From: Sipunculus nudus
Taxonomy: Eukaryota; Annelida; Sipuncula; Golfingiida; Sipunculidae
Direction of reading: 5' to 3'
Assembly: GCA_026874595.1 (NCBI GenBank)
Contig: CM049313.1
Span: 44,234,659-44,298,658, forward strand
Length of the DNA: 64,000 nucleotides
A model generated the notes under the pieces. It saw only the letters and a list, made by a program, of their open reading frames with translations, was not told where the DNA came from and ran no database searches. Position 1 is the stretch's first letter. Each line of letters starts with the position of its first letter. The translations under genes were made by a program, and so were the position numbers. Positions 47,065-55,645 of the stretch are shown in pieces.

Positions 47065-48726
47065 ATGGACGGGGGTGGCGATCTCGTTCAAAACACGGCA
47101 TTATTTACTGGAGGCACGAAACAAGATTCTATCTCACAAGGACGAACGGTTAAAATCGATTCTTTAACCCCTTCGTACAAAACTGGAGGTCCCGTTGAAT
47201 TTGTTATCAATGGGGATAGTAATGAATATATCGATTGGGCCAATTCTTTTATGATCGTTAGATTAAAAATAACCACGCAGGCGGGTCACCCATGTCAAAA
47301 ATGGCTGGCCGATTTTGTTTCTCCCGTGAACAATATTGTTCACAGTTTATGGAAACAAGTCAGAATGGAAATGGAAGGAACGGAATTGAATACGTTGGAT
47401 AACATGTATGCCTATCGAGCCTATTTAGAAAATTTACTTTCATTTAATCAAGAATTTAAAGAAACTGGTTTATCGGCCATGACAGGGTGGTTTAAAGATA
47501 CACCGGGAAAATTCAATGCGTTTCCAGATACTACTAACTTTAAGACTAAAAACACGCATTGGGAAGAAACGATAAAGGGGGAAAAAAATAATGATAACAG
47601 TGCAAACAAAGATTTGTATGCATGGTCACGTGATGCAGCTAACAAAAACACCGAGTGTAGTGAAAAAAATAACAAAAATAAAATTGTGTGTAGTGATTGG
47701 CGTCCATACGTTAAAGTATTCTTTAGTAAAGATTCCAATTTAATTAAAGTTCGGTTTATTCCTACAGCGTTGGGACCTGTGGGTTTAGAAATAAAAGATG
47801 ATAAAGCTAAATATTCTATTTTAACCGCTTCGATGGATAAAAATTACGGGATGTTAAACCGGTTTTTACAATTTTTCCCTAATAATGATCCTTTTTGTGA
47901 AAATACTGAAATTTCACAAGAAATTACTTTTAAAGCTCCTATTCATGCAGATTTAACCACTCAAAGTAAATTTATTATTAATGGTGTTAATATTAAAGTG
48001 ACTTTTGATTTTCAATCTAATCCACAATTTTATATTATGCGGGATTCTACAAACACTGATGTCACACAAAAAGGAGAATTAAAAATAACTAACATGTATT
48101 TGGATATACGTAAAGTTAAACCTTCTTTCCGGTTTCAACAAGCTGTGGAAGCTAATTTAAGTAAGGGGTTACCGATTCGGTACCCATTAAAACATTCCTT
48201 TATGCGTACTTATGATTTACCGACAAATGGCACCGAAGCGAATCTTGTAAATATGTTACAAGGTCAAATGCCCCGACGAATGATTTTTGGGTTTGTTAAA
48301 AGTTCTGCGGTTCGCGGGAATGAAAAAGAAAACCCTTATTTCTTCGATAATTTAAAAGCCAATAAAATACAAGTGTACATGAATAATTTTTCTGTACCTA
48401 TTTTCCCATATGAACCTAAATGGAGTAGGGATTGGAAACGGGAATATATTGATACATTAAATACGGTCGGAGTAGTGAGAGGGGCTTTGGGTGTGGATAT
48501 TTCGTACCAAGATTACAGGAAAGGGTACACCTTTTTTGCAGTGGATTTTTCACCGACATTAGCATCGGATGAAAAATATATTCAGGATCCGATTGTAGGG
48601 GTATTGAGAATGGAACTGGCATTTGAAACCACACTCACAAACCAACACACACTCATTGCATACTATGAAATGGATGGTGAAATCACAATAGACAAATCAC
48701 GTCAAGTTTTAAAATCCTTTATTTAA
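47065..48726 (+). CDS. Major capsid protein 2, paralog of the preceding gene
   Basis: This 553-aa protein aligns with the 530-aa capsid protein along its whole length; shared blocks include GGTKQDSISQGR, DFVSPVNNI, MTGWFKDTPGKF, NMLQGQMPRRM and LGVDISYQ. The main difference is a longer Asn/Lys-rich insertion (about residues 160-220), probably a surface loop between jelly-roll strands. The two arose by tandem duplication and then diverged. Two hexon-type proteins could occupy different capsid positions or give antigenic or host-range variety; inference only. Confidence 0.88.
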   Translation: MDGGGDLVQNTALFTGGTKQDSISQGRTVKIDSLTPSYKTGGPVEFVINGDSNEYIDWANSFMIVRLKITTQAGHPCQKWLADFVSPVNNIVHSLWKQVRMEMEGTELNTLDNMYAYRAYLENLLSFNQEFKETGLSAMTGWFKDTPGKFNAFPDTTNFKTKNTHWEETIKGEKNNDNSANKDLYAWSRDAANKNTECSEKNNKNKIVCSDWRPYVKVFFSKDSNLIKVRFIPTALGPVGLEIKDDKAKYSILTASMDKNYGMLNRFLQFFPNNDPFCENTEISQEITFKAPIHADLTTQSKFIINGVNIKVTFDFQSNPQFYIMRDSTNTDVTQKGELKITNMYLDIRKVKPSFRFQQAVEANLSKGLPIRYPLKHSFMRTYDLPTNGTEANLVNMLQGQMPRRMIFGFVKSSAVRGNEKENPYFFDNLKANKIQVYMNNFSVPIFPYEPKWSRDWKREYIDTLNTVGVVRGALGVDISYQDYRKGYTFFAVDFSPTLASDEKYIQDPIVGVLRMELAFETTLTNQHTLIAYYEMDGEITIDKSRQVLKSFI

Positions 48727-48877
48727 AAAACGTCACATATTACTAAATGCAATTATATTTTTATTATTTTTTTAACTACACTCAGTGATTTTATCTTTGA
48801 ATGTATTTTTATCATTATTTAACTTTACTTCATTTCTTCTTAATGCGTGTTTACATTTTACAGTTCAGTAGTCTTTG
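48727..48877. terminator. Convergent 3' region between capsid gene 2 and the RING gene
   Basis: AT-rich spacer between two converging genes. A minus-strand AATAAA (about 48758-48764) could end the RING transcript. Confidence 0.4.
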
Positions 48878-50926
48878 TTACTCATTGAAATCGCCCACTT
48901 GGTAAACGTTCAATTGTCCTTGAATAACATTTTCATTGAGTTCATCATCGAACACACCTTCATCTTCAGACGACGAGGAAACAAAATGATCTTCATCCAC
49001 TAAATTGCTGCCGAAGCCCATGGACCGCGTCACACTTATATCATCTGAATCTGTTTTCTGAATTTTTATCAACATTCGACTTCCACTGTCGGGTGCACAT
49101 TCTGTTTTCATCTCACAGGCAAACACTAAACAACACGATACGGTATTTAATTTCCCGTGCTTATTTTCCATGGACTGGGGATTTTCAATCATCATCCCAT
49201 CGCTGTTCCTGATCTTGGCAAAGAAATTGATTTGGTCCGGTTCCGTTTCAATGATCCCTGGAGGTTTCGGATAAACGCACGAAATCGGAAGCGCCGAATC
49301 GTACGCAAAGATTTTGCGCCCATCCCCTAGTTGACACCAGACCATCGATGCTTCTCTTTCCAGCTGTGCTTGTAACAAAATCACGTCGCCGTATTCTCCC
49401 ATGTATTCTTCAAACGCTTGTTTTAAATTTTCAAATCCTTGAGGGAGTTTTTTCAAACACCAACTTTGTAAAGACACTCGATCCGATTCTACAAGGCCCA
49501 ACGGTGTCAGTTTCAATTCTTGTTCGTACCCCGCCCGTAAAATCAATTGGTTCATGGCCACACTGTGGATTTTACGCGACTCTGAAAAATAGTCATGGAT
49601 CAATTGCCAACATTCCGAAGACAATAAATCTAACGGGCGTATCATTCCTTCCCGCCCCGTGATTTTGAATTTGTCAAACACGTACTTGGTACACACGCGT
49701 GAATAAAAACAAGGTACATGCTCGTTTTCTTTCAAGTTCTTTAACACGAAATACAGTTGGTGTCCCAGATAGCACATTTGTCCGTTCCAGTCGACCAGCG
49801 GGTATGTGGGGGCCGGTAAAGTCTTGGGAGGGGCAGGGATCGTTTGCGTTAACATCACCCCGTTGTAACAGATGTACAAAAAACAATCAACAAATTCCGG
49901 AAACTGCGCATCAAATACTCCTGAATTATGTTGCCATGATGTGAATACAAAAGGAAAAGGGAGATAGTTTGTCAAATACCTTAACCCATACCCCATAAAA
50001 AACTGCGAGACTTCGGATGGGAGGTCGTCCAAAGATAAAAAGTCGACATTGTTGTCATCGGGGATCCGTTCCCTTCTGTCTGAAAAATTCAATTTCACAC
50101 ACACGGTGCTGTCACATAACGCGAACGGAGATGACCGCATCATCGTTTGAAATTGCCGGGGGGTCACGTGTCTCGAATGCGCTAACAATAGGCTTACTAC
50201 CAATGACATGTCATTGTAACACGATGGGCACATTTTCCATATCCCACGGTTAGGATATATAACTTTGTACCTGTCACTATTATCATGAAGAAAAACCCGG
50301 CACATGATGTCGGCAGGGTTCGAACATGATTGCTCTTCATCGAAAAAATATTTCATCCATTCCAAAACCGGTGGAGTATCTCTCTCTATCCCTCGTGCAC
50401 ACACTACACTGTTAAAAGGCTCGTCACTGCCTAAACTTGCGTAAAACCCATCAACAATTTCTTGCCGTTTTTGTAATGTCTCTTCCGTTAAATCTTCCGG
50501 GTGTAAATATGGCCGGAACTCTTCACGGAGTGGTGGAACATTGCAACAGCGGGTCGTACAAAATTCTCTCACAATAACTCCTAAGACTGCAGTATATTTT
50601 CCACAGGCCGGGCAAAATGTCAAATACATTCTATCTTCGGATTCCAAAGTAATCAGTCTGTACTTGATACAAAAATTGCATACACAAGTGTGGCATCCCG
50701 TTAAGACATTGGCTGCTCGTTTTTTACAAATCAAACAGGCACAGCTGTGTTTGTCGGTTGCCAAAACCGTAGCGGGTTGGATTTTTTGCCGGTTGAAGTA
50801 GATGTTGGACAAGACTTGGAAAGGTTCTTCTATAGGGCCGTACCGGTGCCCGATAAACGGGGAATCCGTCCAGACAGATTTTAAACACCCGTTCCATACT
50901 TCTGATTTGTGTGTGTTACGCCACAT
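48878..50926 (-). CDS. 682-aa protein with N-terminal RING-like zinc motif
   Basis: Residues 62-108 carry paired Cys: C64/C67, then C78-H79 with C81, C83 and C86, then C105/C108 (FCPACGK). The spacing resembles a RING-type zinc domain of ubiquitin ligases, though the pairing of middle ligands is uncertain. More Cys follow (CTTRCC). The long middle is folded-looking without a known domain, and the last 80 residues are acidic and Ser-rich. It is transcribed opposite to the capsid genes and diverges from the double-PC4 gene, with its own TATA (50963-50957). An early regulatory or host-modifying role is plausible but not shown. Confidence 0.8.
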   Translation of the reverse strand: MWRNTHKSEVWNGCLKSVWTDSPFIGHRYGPIEEPFQVLSNIYFNRQKIQPATVLATDKHSCACLICKKRAANVLTGCHTCVCNFCIKYRLITLESEDRMYLTFCPACGKYTAVLGVIVREFCTTRCCNVPPLREEFRPYLHPEDLTEETLQKRQEIVDGFYASLGSDEPFNSVVCARGIERDTPPVLEWMKYFFDEEQSCSNPADIMCRVFLHDNSDRYKVIYPNRGIWKMCPSCYNDMSLVVSLLLAHSRHVTPRQFQTMMRSSPFALCDSTVCVKLNFSDRRERIPDDNNVDFLSLDDLPSEVSQFFMGYGLRYLTNYLPFPFVFTSWQHNSGVFDAQFPEFVDCFLYICYNGVMLTQTIPAPPKTLPAPTYPLVDWNGQMCYLGHQLYFVLKNLKENEHVPCFYSRVCTKYVFDKFKITGREGMIRPLDLLSSECWQLIHDYFSESRKIHSVAMNQLILRAGYEQELKLTPLGLVESDRVSLQSWCLKKLPQGFENLKQAFEEYMGEYGDVILLQAQLEREASMVWCQLGDGRKIFAYDSALPISCVYPKPPGIIETEPDQINFFAKIRNSDGMMIENPQSMENKHGKLNTVSCCLVFACEMKTECAPDSGSRMLIKIQKTDSDDISVTRSMGFGSNLVDEDHFVSSSSEDEGVFDDELNENVIQGQLNVYQVGDFNE

Positions 50927-50956
50927 GATTGATTATTGATGAGTAAAACCAGAAAA

Positions 50957-51053
50957 ATTTATACCCTTTATTTCTTATCAAGTATTTCCGGTTTCTTTTT
51001 TTTTTGTGTAAAGTATTTCCGGTGTCTTGGAATTTTTATCAGTCACTTCCGGT
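50957..51053. promoter_or_regulatory. Divergent promoter: minus-strand TATA and three ETS-like motifs at 31/30-bp spacing
   Basis: TATAAAT on the minus strand (50963-50957) serves the RING gene. ATTTCCGGT at 50984 and 51015 and ACTTCCGGT at 51045 (reverse complements of the ACCGGAAAT/ACCGGAAGT motif) are 31 and 30 bp apart and lie between the two divergent genes. The same motif and spacing occur at the polymerase promoter. Confidence 0.75.
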
Positions 51054-51114
51054 CCTCGCCAGTATTAATACAGGGGTATCATGTGACAAGACTCAGTCTA
51101 CAACGGTTACCGTC

Positions 51115-51729
51115 ATGAACAACCCACGACCCGCTAAGAAGTTAAAGCTGACACCGCCCGCACCAGCAACAGAAAGTATGGTGGTTCACGATGAATGCCG
51201 AGCTTCCCGAAAAGTCTTTCTGGGCGGTAGTGAAAACAACTGGTGGTTTGCGACACCTCAAGGGTACAATGTGAAAATCGGGTGCTGGAGTAAAGGCATG
51301 CCTGTGGCTAAAAAGGGCGTGACTTTAACACCTGAAGAACTCCGTAAATTGGCTACCAATATTGATAAAGTCAATAACACTGTCATTGAAGTTCTCCACG
51401 ATAGCCATAAAGATTACCGCTTCACCTTATCACCGGGCAACCCTAATTTTCCCGATACACGGATCGTCGCTGTCAGCTGCGGAAGTGCCTGGCCGAACAT
51501 CGTCAACATCCGAGAATGGTACTACAACTTCAAAGAAGGCAAACGGTTCCCCAGTAAAACTGGAGCAGCATTGTTTATCGACGTATGGGCTGAAGTTGTG
51601 AAACATATTGATGATATTGTGAATCTGATTGCCTGTCAAGAAGAGCATGGCAATATTGAAGCCGCTGTGGCTTGCGGGAACCATCCTGAGTTTATGTTTT
51701 CAGAGACTTTATCTGATGACGAATATTGA
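51115..51729 (+). CDS. Tandem PC4-domain protein, probable single-stranded-DNA-binding protein
   Basis: This 204-aa protein begins with a basic leader (PAKKLKL). Two regions each show the PC4/Sub1 pattern of beta strands, a KKG-type turn and an LT..E...L helix. The first (about residues 28-85) has VAKKGVTLTPEELRKL. The second (about 105-175) has VNIREWYYNFKEGKRFPS and ALFIDVWAEVVKHID, close to the PC4 consensus. PC4 normally dimerises to bind single-stranded DNA; here both halves are fused. Protein-primed strand-displacement replication needs such a protein, and the gene shares ETS-like promoter motifs with the polymerase. An open extension to 51004 is less likely to be coding. Confidence 0.75.
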   Translation: MNNPRPAKKLKLTPPAPATESMVVHDECRASRKVFLGGSENNWWFATPQGYNVKIGCWSKGMPVAKKGVTLTPEELRKLATNIDKVNNTVIEVLHDSHKDYRFTLSPGNPNFPDTRIVAVSCGSAWPNIVNIREWYYNFKEGKRFPSKTGAALFIDVWAEVVKHIDDIVNLIACQEEHGNIEAAVACGNHPEFMFSETLSDDEY

Positions 51730-51812
51730 CTTTGTGCTTGATCATCATTTGCATGTGTGTTTATGAAAAGAAAAAATAAAAAATGTTTGCTTTGATATCC
51801 TGTCTTGTTTCC

Positions 51813-51820
51813 TATATAAA
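51813..51820 (+). promoter_or_regulatory. TATA box of the first 420-aa paralog
   Basis: TATATAAA, 36 bp before the ATG at 51849. Another ATG at 51842 is out of frame. Confidence 0.7.
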
Positions 51821-51848
51821 CGAACGGTGTGTGAGATGTGAATGGAAA

Positions 51849-53111
51849 ATGGCGTCCGACCCGTCTTTAATCCAAACCCAACCTTTTTACCTGAACTTAA
51901 AAGCCCAAGGTCCTGTGTATGATTCCATTACTAAAGGCAATGTAATTAAATTTAAAATCGAACCGGAATTGATGTTGCATCCCCGGGCGGGTGATTGGGA
52001 AGTGGCTCTTACCCGGTTAAGTCATCCGAGTGCCTGGTTCAATATCCATGAAAATGAATGTTGGGTAAAACTGACTCATAAAACCAAAACGGATGAATAC
52101 TCTATTAAAGAATATGTCCCCACAGGCTATTATCCCCGCTTATTCATGTACGGAAAAGAAACCGATAAAGATAATGAATTCAGTACAGCTAGAGGGGTCG
52201 GATTATGGCAAGCTTTAGAAGATTGTTTTACGAAATTAAATGCCCAAAAAGATCAATTAAATTTAACCGGATCTGAACAAGAAAAAAGTGATAGCGGGAC
52301 AAAATATATTAATCCTCAACTGGTTCGGTTATTTGATTCCGTATTTCCAGGAGGTGGGTCAAGGTCTTCCAAAGATAAAAAACAAAATATGCGAATGGGA
52401 ATTGCATTTCCCATAGATGAAACATCTGGCGATCATACGTATTCATTAGAAATGGATGTAAAATTAGCACATATGATGGGGTTCAGAGATACCGTTTTAA
52501 AGAAACGGGCGGCTAAAAAATGTGATGAAGTTTTATTTGTTATGTCTAAAACAGAGGATATTAATGATTGGATAATAAAAAAGGGAGGTGAATTAGAAAC
52601 TTATAAAGAAAATAAAAATAGTGACGTTTATGTAACAGATAATAAAACTGTGAAATATAATTATCAAACCCATTACCCTTGTGTAAACCAACTGGATATA
52701 CGCCCCAATGAAATGGAATGTATTATTGAAATCCACACCGATTTTACTGAACCCGATACGTTTCATAATGCCCACCATCATGAAGGTGCAACCCGTGTTT
52801 TAGCTACATTTCACGCTAGAGCTGAAGCCAATGCTAACCGCCCTGAAGACCAATGTTTTATTGAAAGTACTTTTAAATCAGCGGCTATCGGGTTCAATGT
52901 ACCTTACAGCACTATTCGCCAATATCTATCATCCACCACTAATTACCATGCCACCTTTCATCAGTATCATAAATGCCGAGTCGGGTGGTATTCTGAACTG
53001 AAATTTCAATTCAAACATCCAAACGGTTATCCTGTCAATTTTATCCCGGGTGGGGATTTATTCATGCAATTGTATTTTAAACCTCGACGTAAACGTAGGA
53101 GGGGTATATAA
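51849..53111 (+). CDS. 420-aa structural-type protein, paralog A
   Basis: Near residue 48 is DWEVALTRLSHPSAWFN, and near the end LKFQFKHPNGYPVNFIPGG, then a basic tail (KPRRKRRRG). The next gene matches it all along its length, and the 436-aa gene at 39196 is a more distant relative. I read this family as virion structural, possibly penton, spike or minor capsid, from its recurrence in virus-like elements; no fold is certain. The TAA lies in the TATA box of the next gene. Confidence 0.82.
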   Translation: MASDPSLIQTQPFYLNLKAQGPVYDSITKGNVIKFKIEPELMLHPRAGDWEVALTRLSHPSAWFNIHENECWVKLTHKTKTDEYSIKEYVPTGYYPRLFMYGKETDKDNEFSTARGVGLWQALEDCFTKLNAQKDQLNLTGSEQEKSDSGTKYINPQLVRLFDSVFPGGGSRSSKDKKQNMRMGIAFPIDETSGDHTYSLEMDVKLAHMMGFRDTVLKKRAAKKCDEVLFVMSKTEDINDWIIKKGGELETYKENKNSDVYVTDNKTVKYNYQTHYPCVNQLDIRPNEMECIIEIHTDFTEPDTFHNAHHHEGATRVLATFHARAEANANRPEDQCFIESTFKSAAIGFNVPYSTIRQYLSSTTNYHATFHQYHKCRVGWYSELKFQFKHPNGYPVNFIPGGDLFMQLYFKPRRKRRRGI

Positions 53112-53113
53112 AA
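53105..53113 (+). promoter_or_regulatory. TATA box containing the preceding stop codon
   Basis: TATATAAAA contains the TAA at 53109-53111; the ATG of the next gene is at 53148. Confidence 0.75.
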
Positions 53114-53147
53114 CCCCTTGTCCGTTCTGTTTGAAAGGGAGTTGAAC

Positions 53148-54411
53148 ATGGATCCCCCGACCTCGTACCGTACCAGTGATTTTTTTATTTCCATTGAGAA
53201 AATCATTGAAAATGAATCTGCATTAAACGATCAAGTTAAAGTGAATTTATCCCCCCAACTTTTCTTGCATCCTCATTATGGCCCGTGGGAAGTGAGTTTA
53301 ACCCAATTAACATTCCCATCCGCTTGGTATACCGTTCATGAAAAGGAATGTTTTTTACGTCTGGTTCATACTAAAATTCATAAAACCACTAAAGAAACCA
53401 CTACCTATTCCGCACAAACCTATTTAGAACCAGGATATTATCCCCGTCATTTTATTTTTCGAAAATGGCAAAATAGGGCCGGTGGAAGAAAACAATTAGA
53501 TCGTATGGTCTATGTAGGATCTTTAAAAGCTCTAAAAAATATAATAGAGGAATTAAATCAATTAAAAACAGAATTACATTTAGAAGGATCCCAACATGAA
53601 AATAATGAAGTAGGAATTGTACGTTTAGTCCAACGTGTTTTGGCTGGAACTACAGACAAAAACGATAAGAGTGGTGAAAATGTTAGTTATGGACTGGCTT
53701 TCCCAGGAATACACGATACATCCTGTAAGTCAGTTGTCTCTGGTACGGATAATAATACTTATGACCATCATTTCAAATTAGAAATGCATCCCAAGCTCCG
53801 ACACATGTTTGGATTTAATCGGGATTTATATGAATATGAAATTGAAGAACCCATTATAGGTTCCACATATGTCGTAAATAAAAACAAATGGAATGTCATG
53901 GATTTAAATTGGGAACGGGTTTTACATTCGCATTTGAGAATAAAAAATGACAAGAAAAATACAGACAAAGCCTGTTTTCAGGTACATTACCCTCGGGTCG
54001 CTCAAAATCAAATCCGTATCAATGAAATTGAATCCATCCTGGAAGTGCATACGGATTTTACACGCCCTGATACGTTCCGAGAAATTAAAGATTTTAATCC
54101 TAAAAAAGATGAAGGGCCTGAACGGGTCTTGGCTACAATACACGCCCGGCCCGAAGCCAATGCGAACCGCCCTGAAGACGCCTGTTTAATTGAAAGTACG
54201 TATAAAAAACTTTCGAAAACCTTACAGCCGCATCCGTGAATTATTTTCTTCCACCTACCATCACCCCTTAACCACTACTAATTATCATGAATGTCTAAGC
54301 GGGTGGTACTCTGATATGACCTTTCAATTCAAACATCCGTCAGGCCATAACGCTATTTTTATCCCCGGAGGTAAAATATTTATGCAATTGCACTTTAAAC
54401 CATGTAATTGA
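53148..54411 (+). CDS. 420-codon structural-type protein, paralog B, broken by a 1-nt homopolymer change
   Basis: The first 350 or so codons match paralog A closely (PWEVSLTQLTFPSAWYTVHE; EANANRPED). The frame then runs into a TGA at 54237-54239. Paralog A's C-terminal sequence continues in another frame (54206-54411: FQFKHPSGHNAIFIPGG, MQLHFKP). The switch falls at a run of six A (about 54203-54208). Removing one base there would make both paralogs exactly 420 codons, strong evidence for a single-base insertion, real or a sequencing artefact. As given, the gene would make a shortened protein of 363 aa. An open extension to 53118 has no ATG. Confidence 0.8.
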
Positions 54412-54583
54412 TGATTTTTTTTCAAACAGTTCCGGTTCCCCTCCCCGTACTTCCGTTGCCTATGATCCTTGCATAACACTGCCGGAACCCCATGAAATTT
54501 TTTTAAACCCTTCCGGTCTACTTTGTACCGGTCCCCCACGGCAGTCGGGTATATAAACCGGGTCCCGCATCTTCACAGAAACC
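54412..54583 (+). promoter_or_regulatory. Promoter region with ETS-like motifs and TATA
   Basis: AGTTCCGGT (54428), a partial ACTTCCGT (54449) and CCTTCCGGT (54509) precede TATATAAA at 54550-54557, which is about 34 bp upstream of the ATG at 54584. Confidence 0.6.
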
Positions 54584-55135
54584 ATGGCATATAGTCGTCA
54601 CCAGCTTGGTCTGCCTGGGCACTGGGGATCTCGTCAACGTCCTTGCAAGCATTGTAAAACACATTTAGCCAAGTATCCTGAAAACGATTACAGTTTTTCT
54701 GCTTGGTACGGACACTCGTTCAACTGTCCACGAGGTGGGTGTAATTCCAAGCTGTTCTCTCTACTGTGTGACGTGTCGGAATTTCATGATGATCATTTCC
54801 GCTGCCGCAGAGATGAGTCTTTAGAAGATTTAATCTGGGCCTACCGCACTTCCGTGCTAGAATTCAGTGACTGTGACGTGTTTTACGAAAGGAATTTTCA
54901 CTACGTTCCCAAAGTGCCTGCAGATAAAAAGAAACGGATCTTTGAAACCCGTAGTACTCCCATCCATGTGACACCGGCTGATACATTGAATTATCCCAGT
55001 ATATACCAACATAAAATCTGGGAAGATAAATTCCAAGTGACAAATATCCACGCCCGAAATCGTGAAGTCGGCTTCAGTAAAACACCGGAAAGTTGTCACG
55101 TGAAACCCATGACATTGACTTTAGTGATGCAATGA
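54584..55135 (+). CDS. Unrecognised 183-aa Cys/His-rich protein
   Basis: Near the N-terminus CKHCK and a further FNCPRGGCN pair suggest a zinc-binding module, followed by Asp/His-rich sequence (EFHDDHFRC). No family is recognised. It overlaps the next gene as ATGA (55132-55135). The two small Cys-rich products may act together; that is inferred only from the coupling. Confidence 0.75.
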   Translation: MAYSRHQLGLPGHWGSRQRPCKHCKTHLAKYPENDYSFSAWYGHSFNCPRGGCNSKLFSLLCDVSEFHDDHFRCRRDESLEDLIWAYRTSVLEFSDCDVFYERNFHYVPKVPADKKKRIFETRSTPIHVTPADTLNYPSIYQHKIWEDKFQVTNIHARNREVGFSKTPESCHVKPMTLTLVMQ

Positions 55136-55593
55136 AAAAATACGAAAGCCGGTACCGCCTCCTGGATAAACATTGCTGTGCTAAAAAATGCCGGGTCTAC
55201 ATGATGCACGCCTACATGGGCCAAGTGAAAGACGCCGCTAACGAACAAGATAAACAACAAGGAAAACACATTCACCGCCATATCTTTCATTTTCCAAGTT
55301 GGACTGTAAAAAAATTCTGCCCTACGGAATATCACTTGTGTTCTCGGAAAAGTGAAGATAATTTTTGCGGGGTGGTCACAGACTATATTACGCTCGAGAA
55401 AAAACCGTTCAAGAAATATCTGATCGGGCACGTGATTCGCAATCATTTACGTCTGGCTAACGTTTACACTTACCAAGGTCACATCAACGAAAATAAAACT
55501 GTGGAGATAATTAAACACCTGGCAGCACGTACATTGGGCCCTGATCTTACTGTTACCAAGGGAACTATCACTTCCGGTAAAAAAGTGGTATAA
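55132..55593 (+). CDS. Unrecognised 153-aa Cys/His-rich protein
   Basis: The start is the ATG of the ATGA overlap. The open frame reaches back to 55081 without another ATG. It has KHCCAKKCR, then HIHRHIFHF, FCPTEYHLC and CGV, suggesting metal binding. An ETS-like motif (55570) lies in its 3' end and its TAA lies in the next TATA box. Function unknown. A frameshift link with the preceding gene was considered, but the ATGA arrangement explains it better. Confidence 0.75.
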   Translation: MKKYESRYRLLDKHCCAKKCRVYMMHAYMGQVKDAANEQDKQQGKHIHRHIFHFPSWTVKKFCPTEYHLCSRKSEDNFCGVVTDYITLEKKPFKKYLIGHVIRNHLRLANVYTYQGHINENKTVEIIKHLAARTLGPDLTVTKGTITSGKKVV

Positions 55594-55596
55594 AAG
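55589..55596 (+). promoter_or_regulatory. TATA box containing the preceding stop codon
   Basis: TATAAAAG holds the TAA at 55591-55593. ATG 55601 is too close to be translated from it; ATG 55646 fits. Confidence 0.7.
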
Positions 55597-55645
55597 CAGA
55601 ATGCGAACTGTGTATTTTTCACTTCTTCCCCGACCGGAGAATTGG

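Noticed and set aside
49348-50253. Plus-strand frames opposite the RING gene
   Set aside because: Short, without promoter or domain, and overlapped by a 682-codon frame with a TATA box.
55093-55131. Frameshift fusion of the 183-aa and 153-aa proteins
   Set aside because: An ATGA overlap at 55132 explains two separate genes and matches three similar junctions elsewhere in the element.
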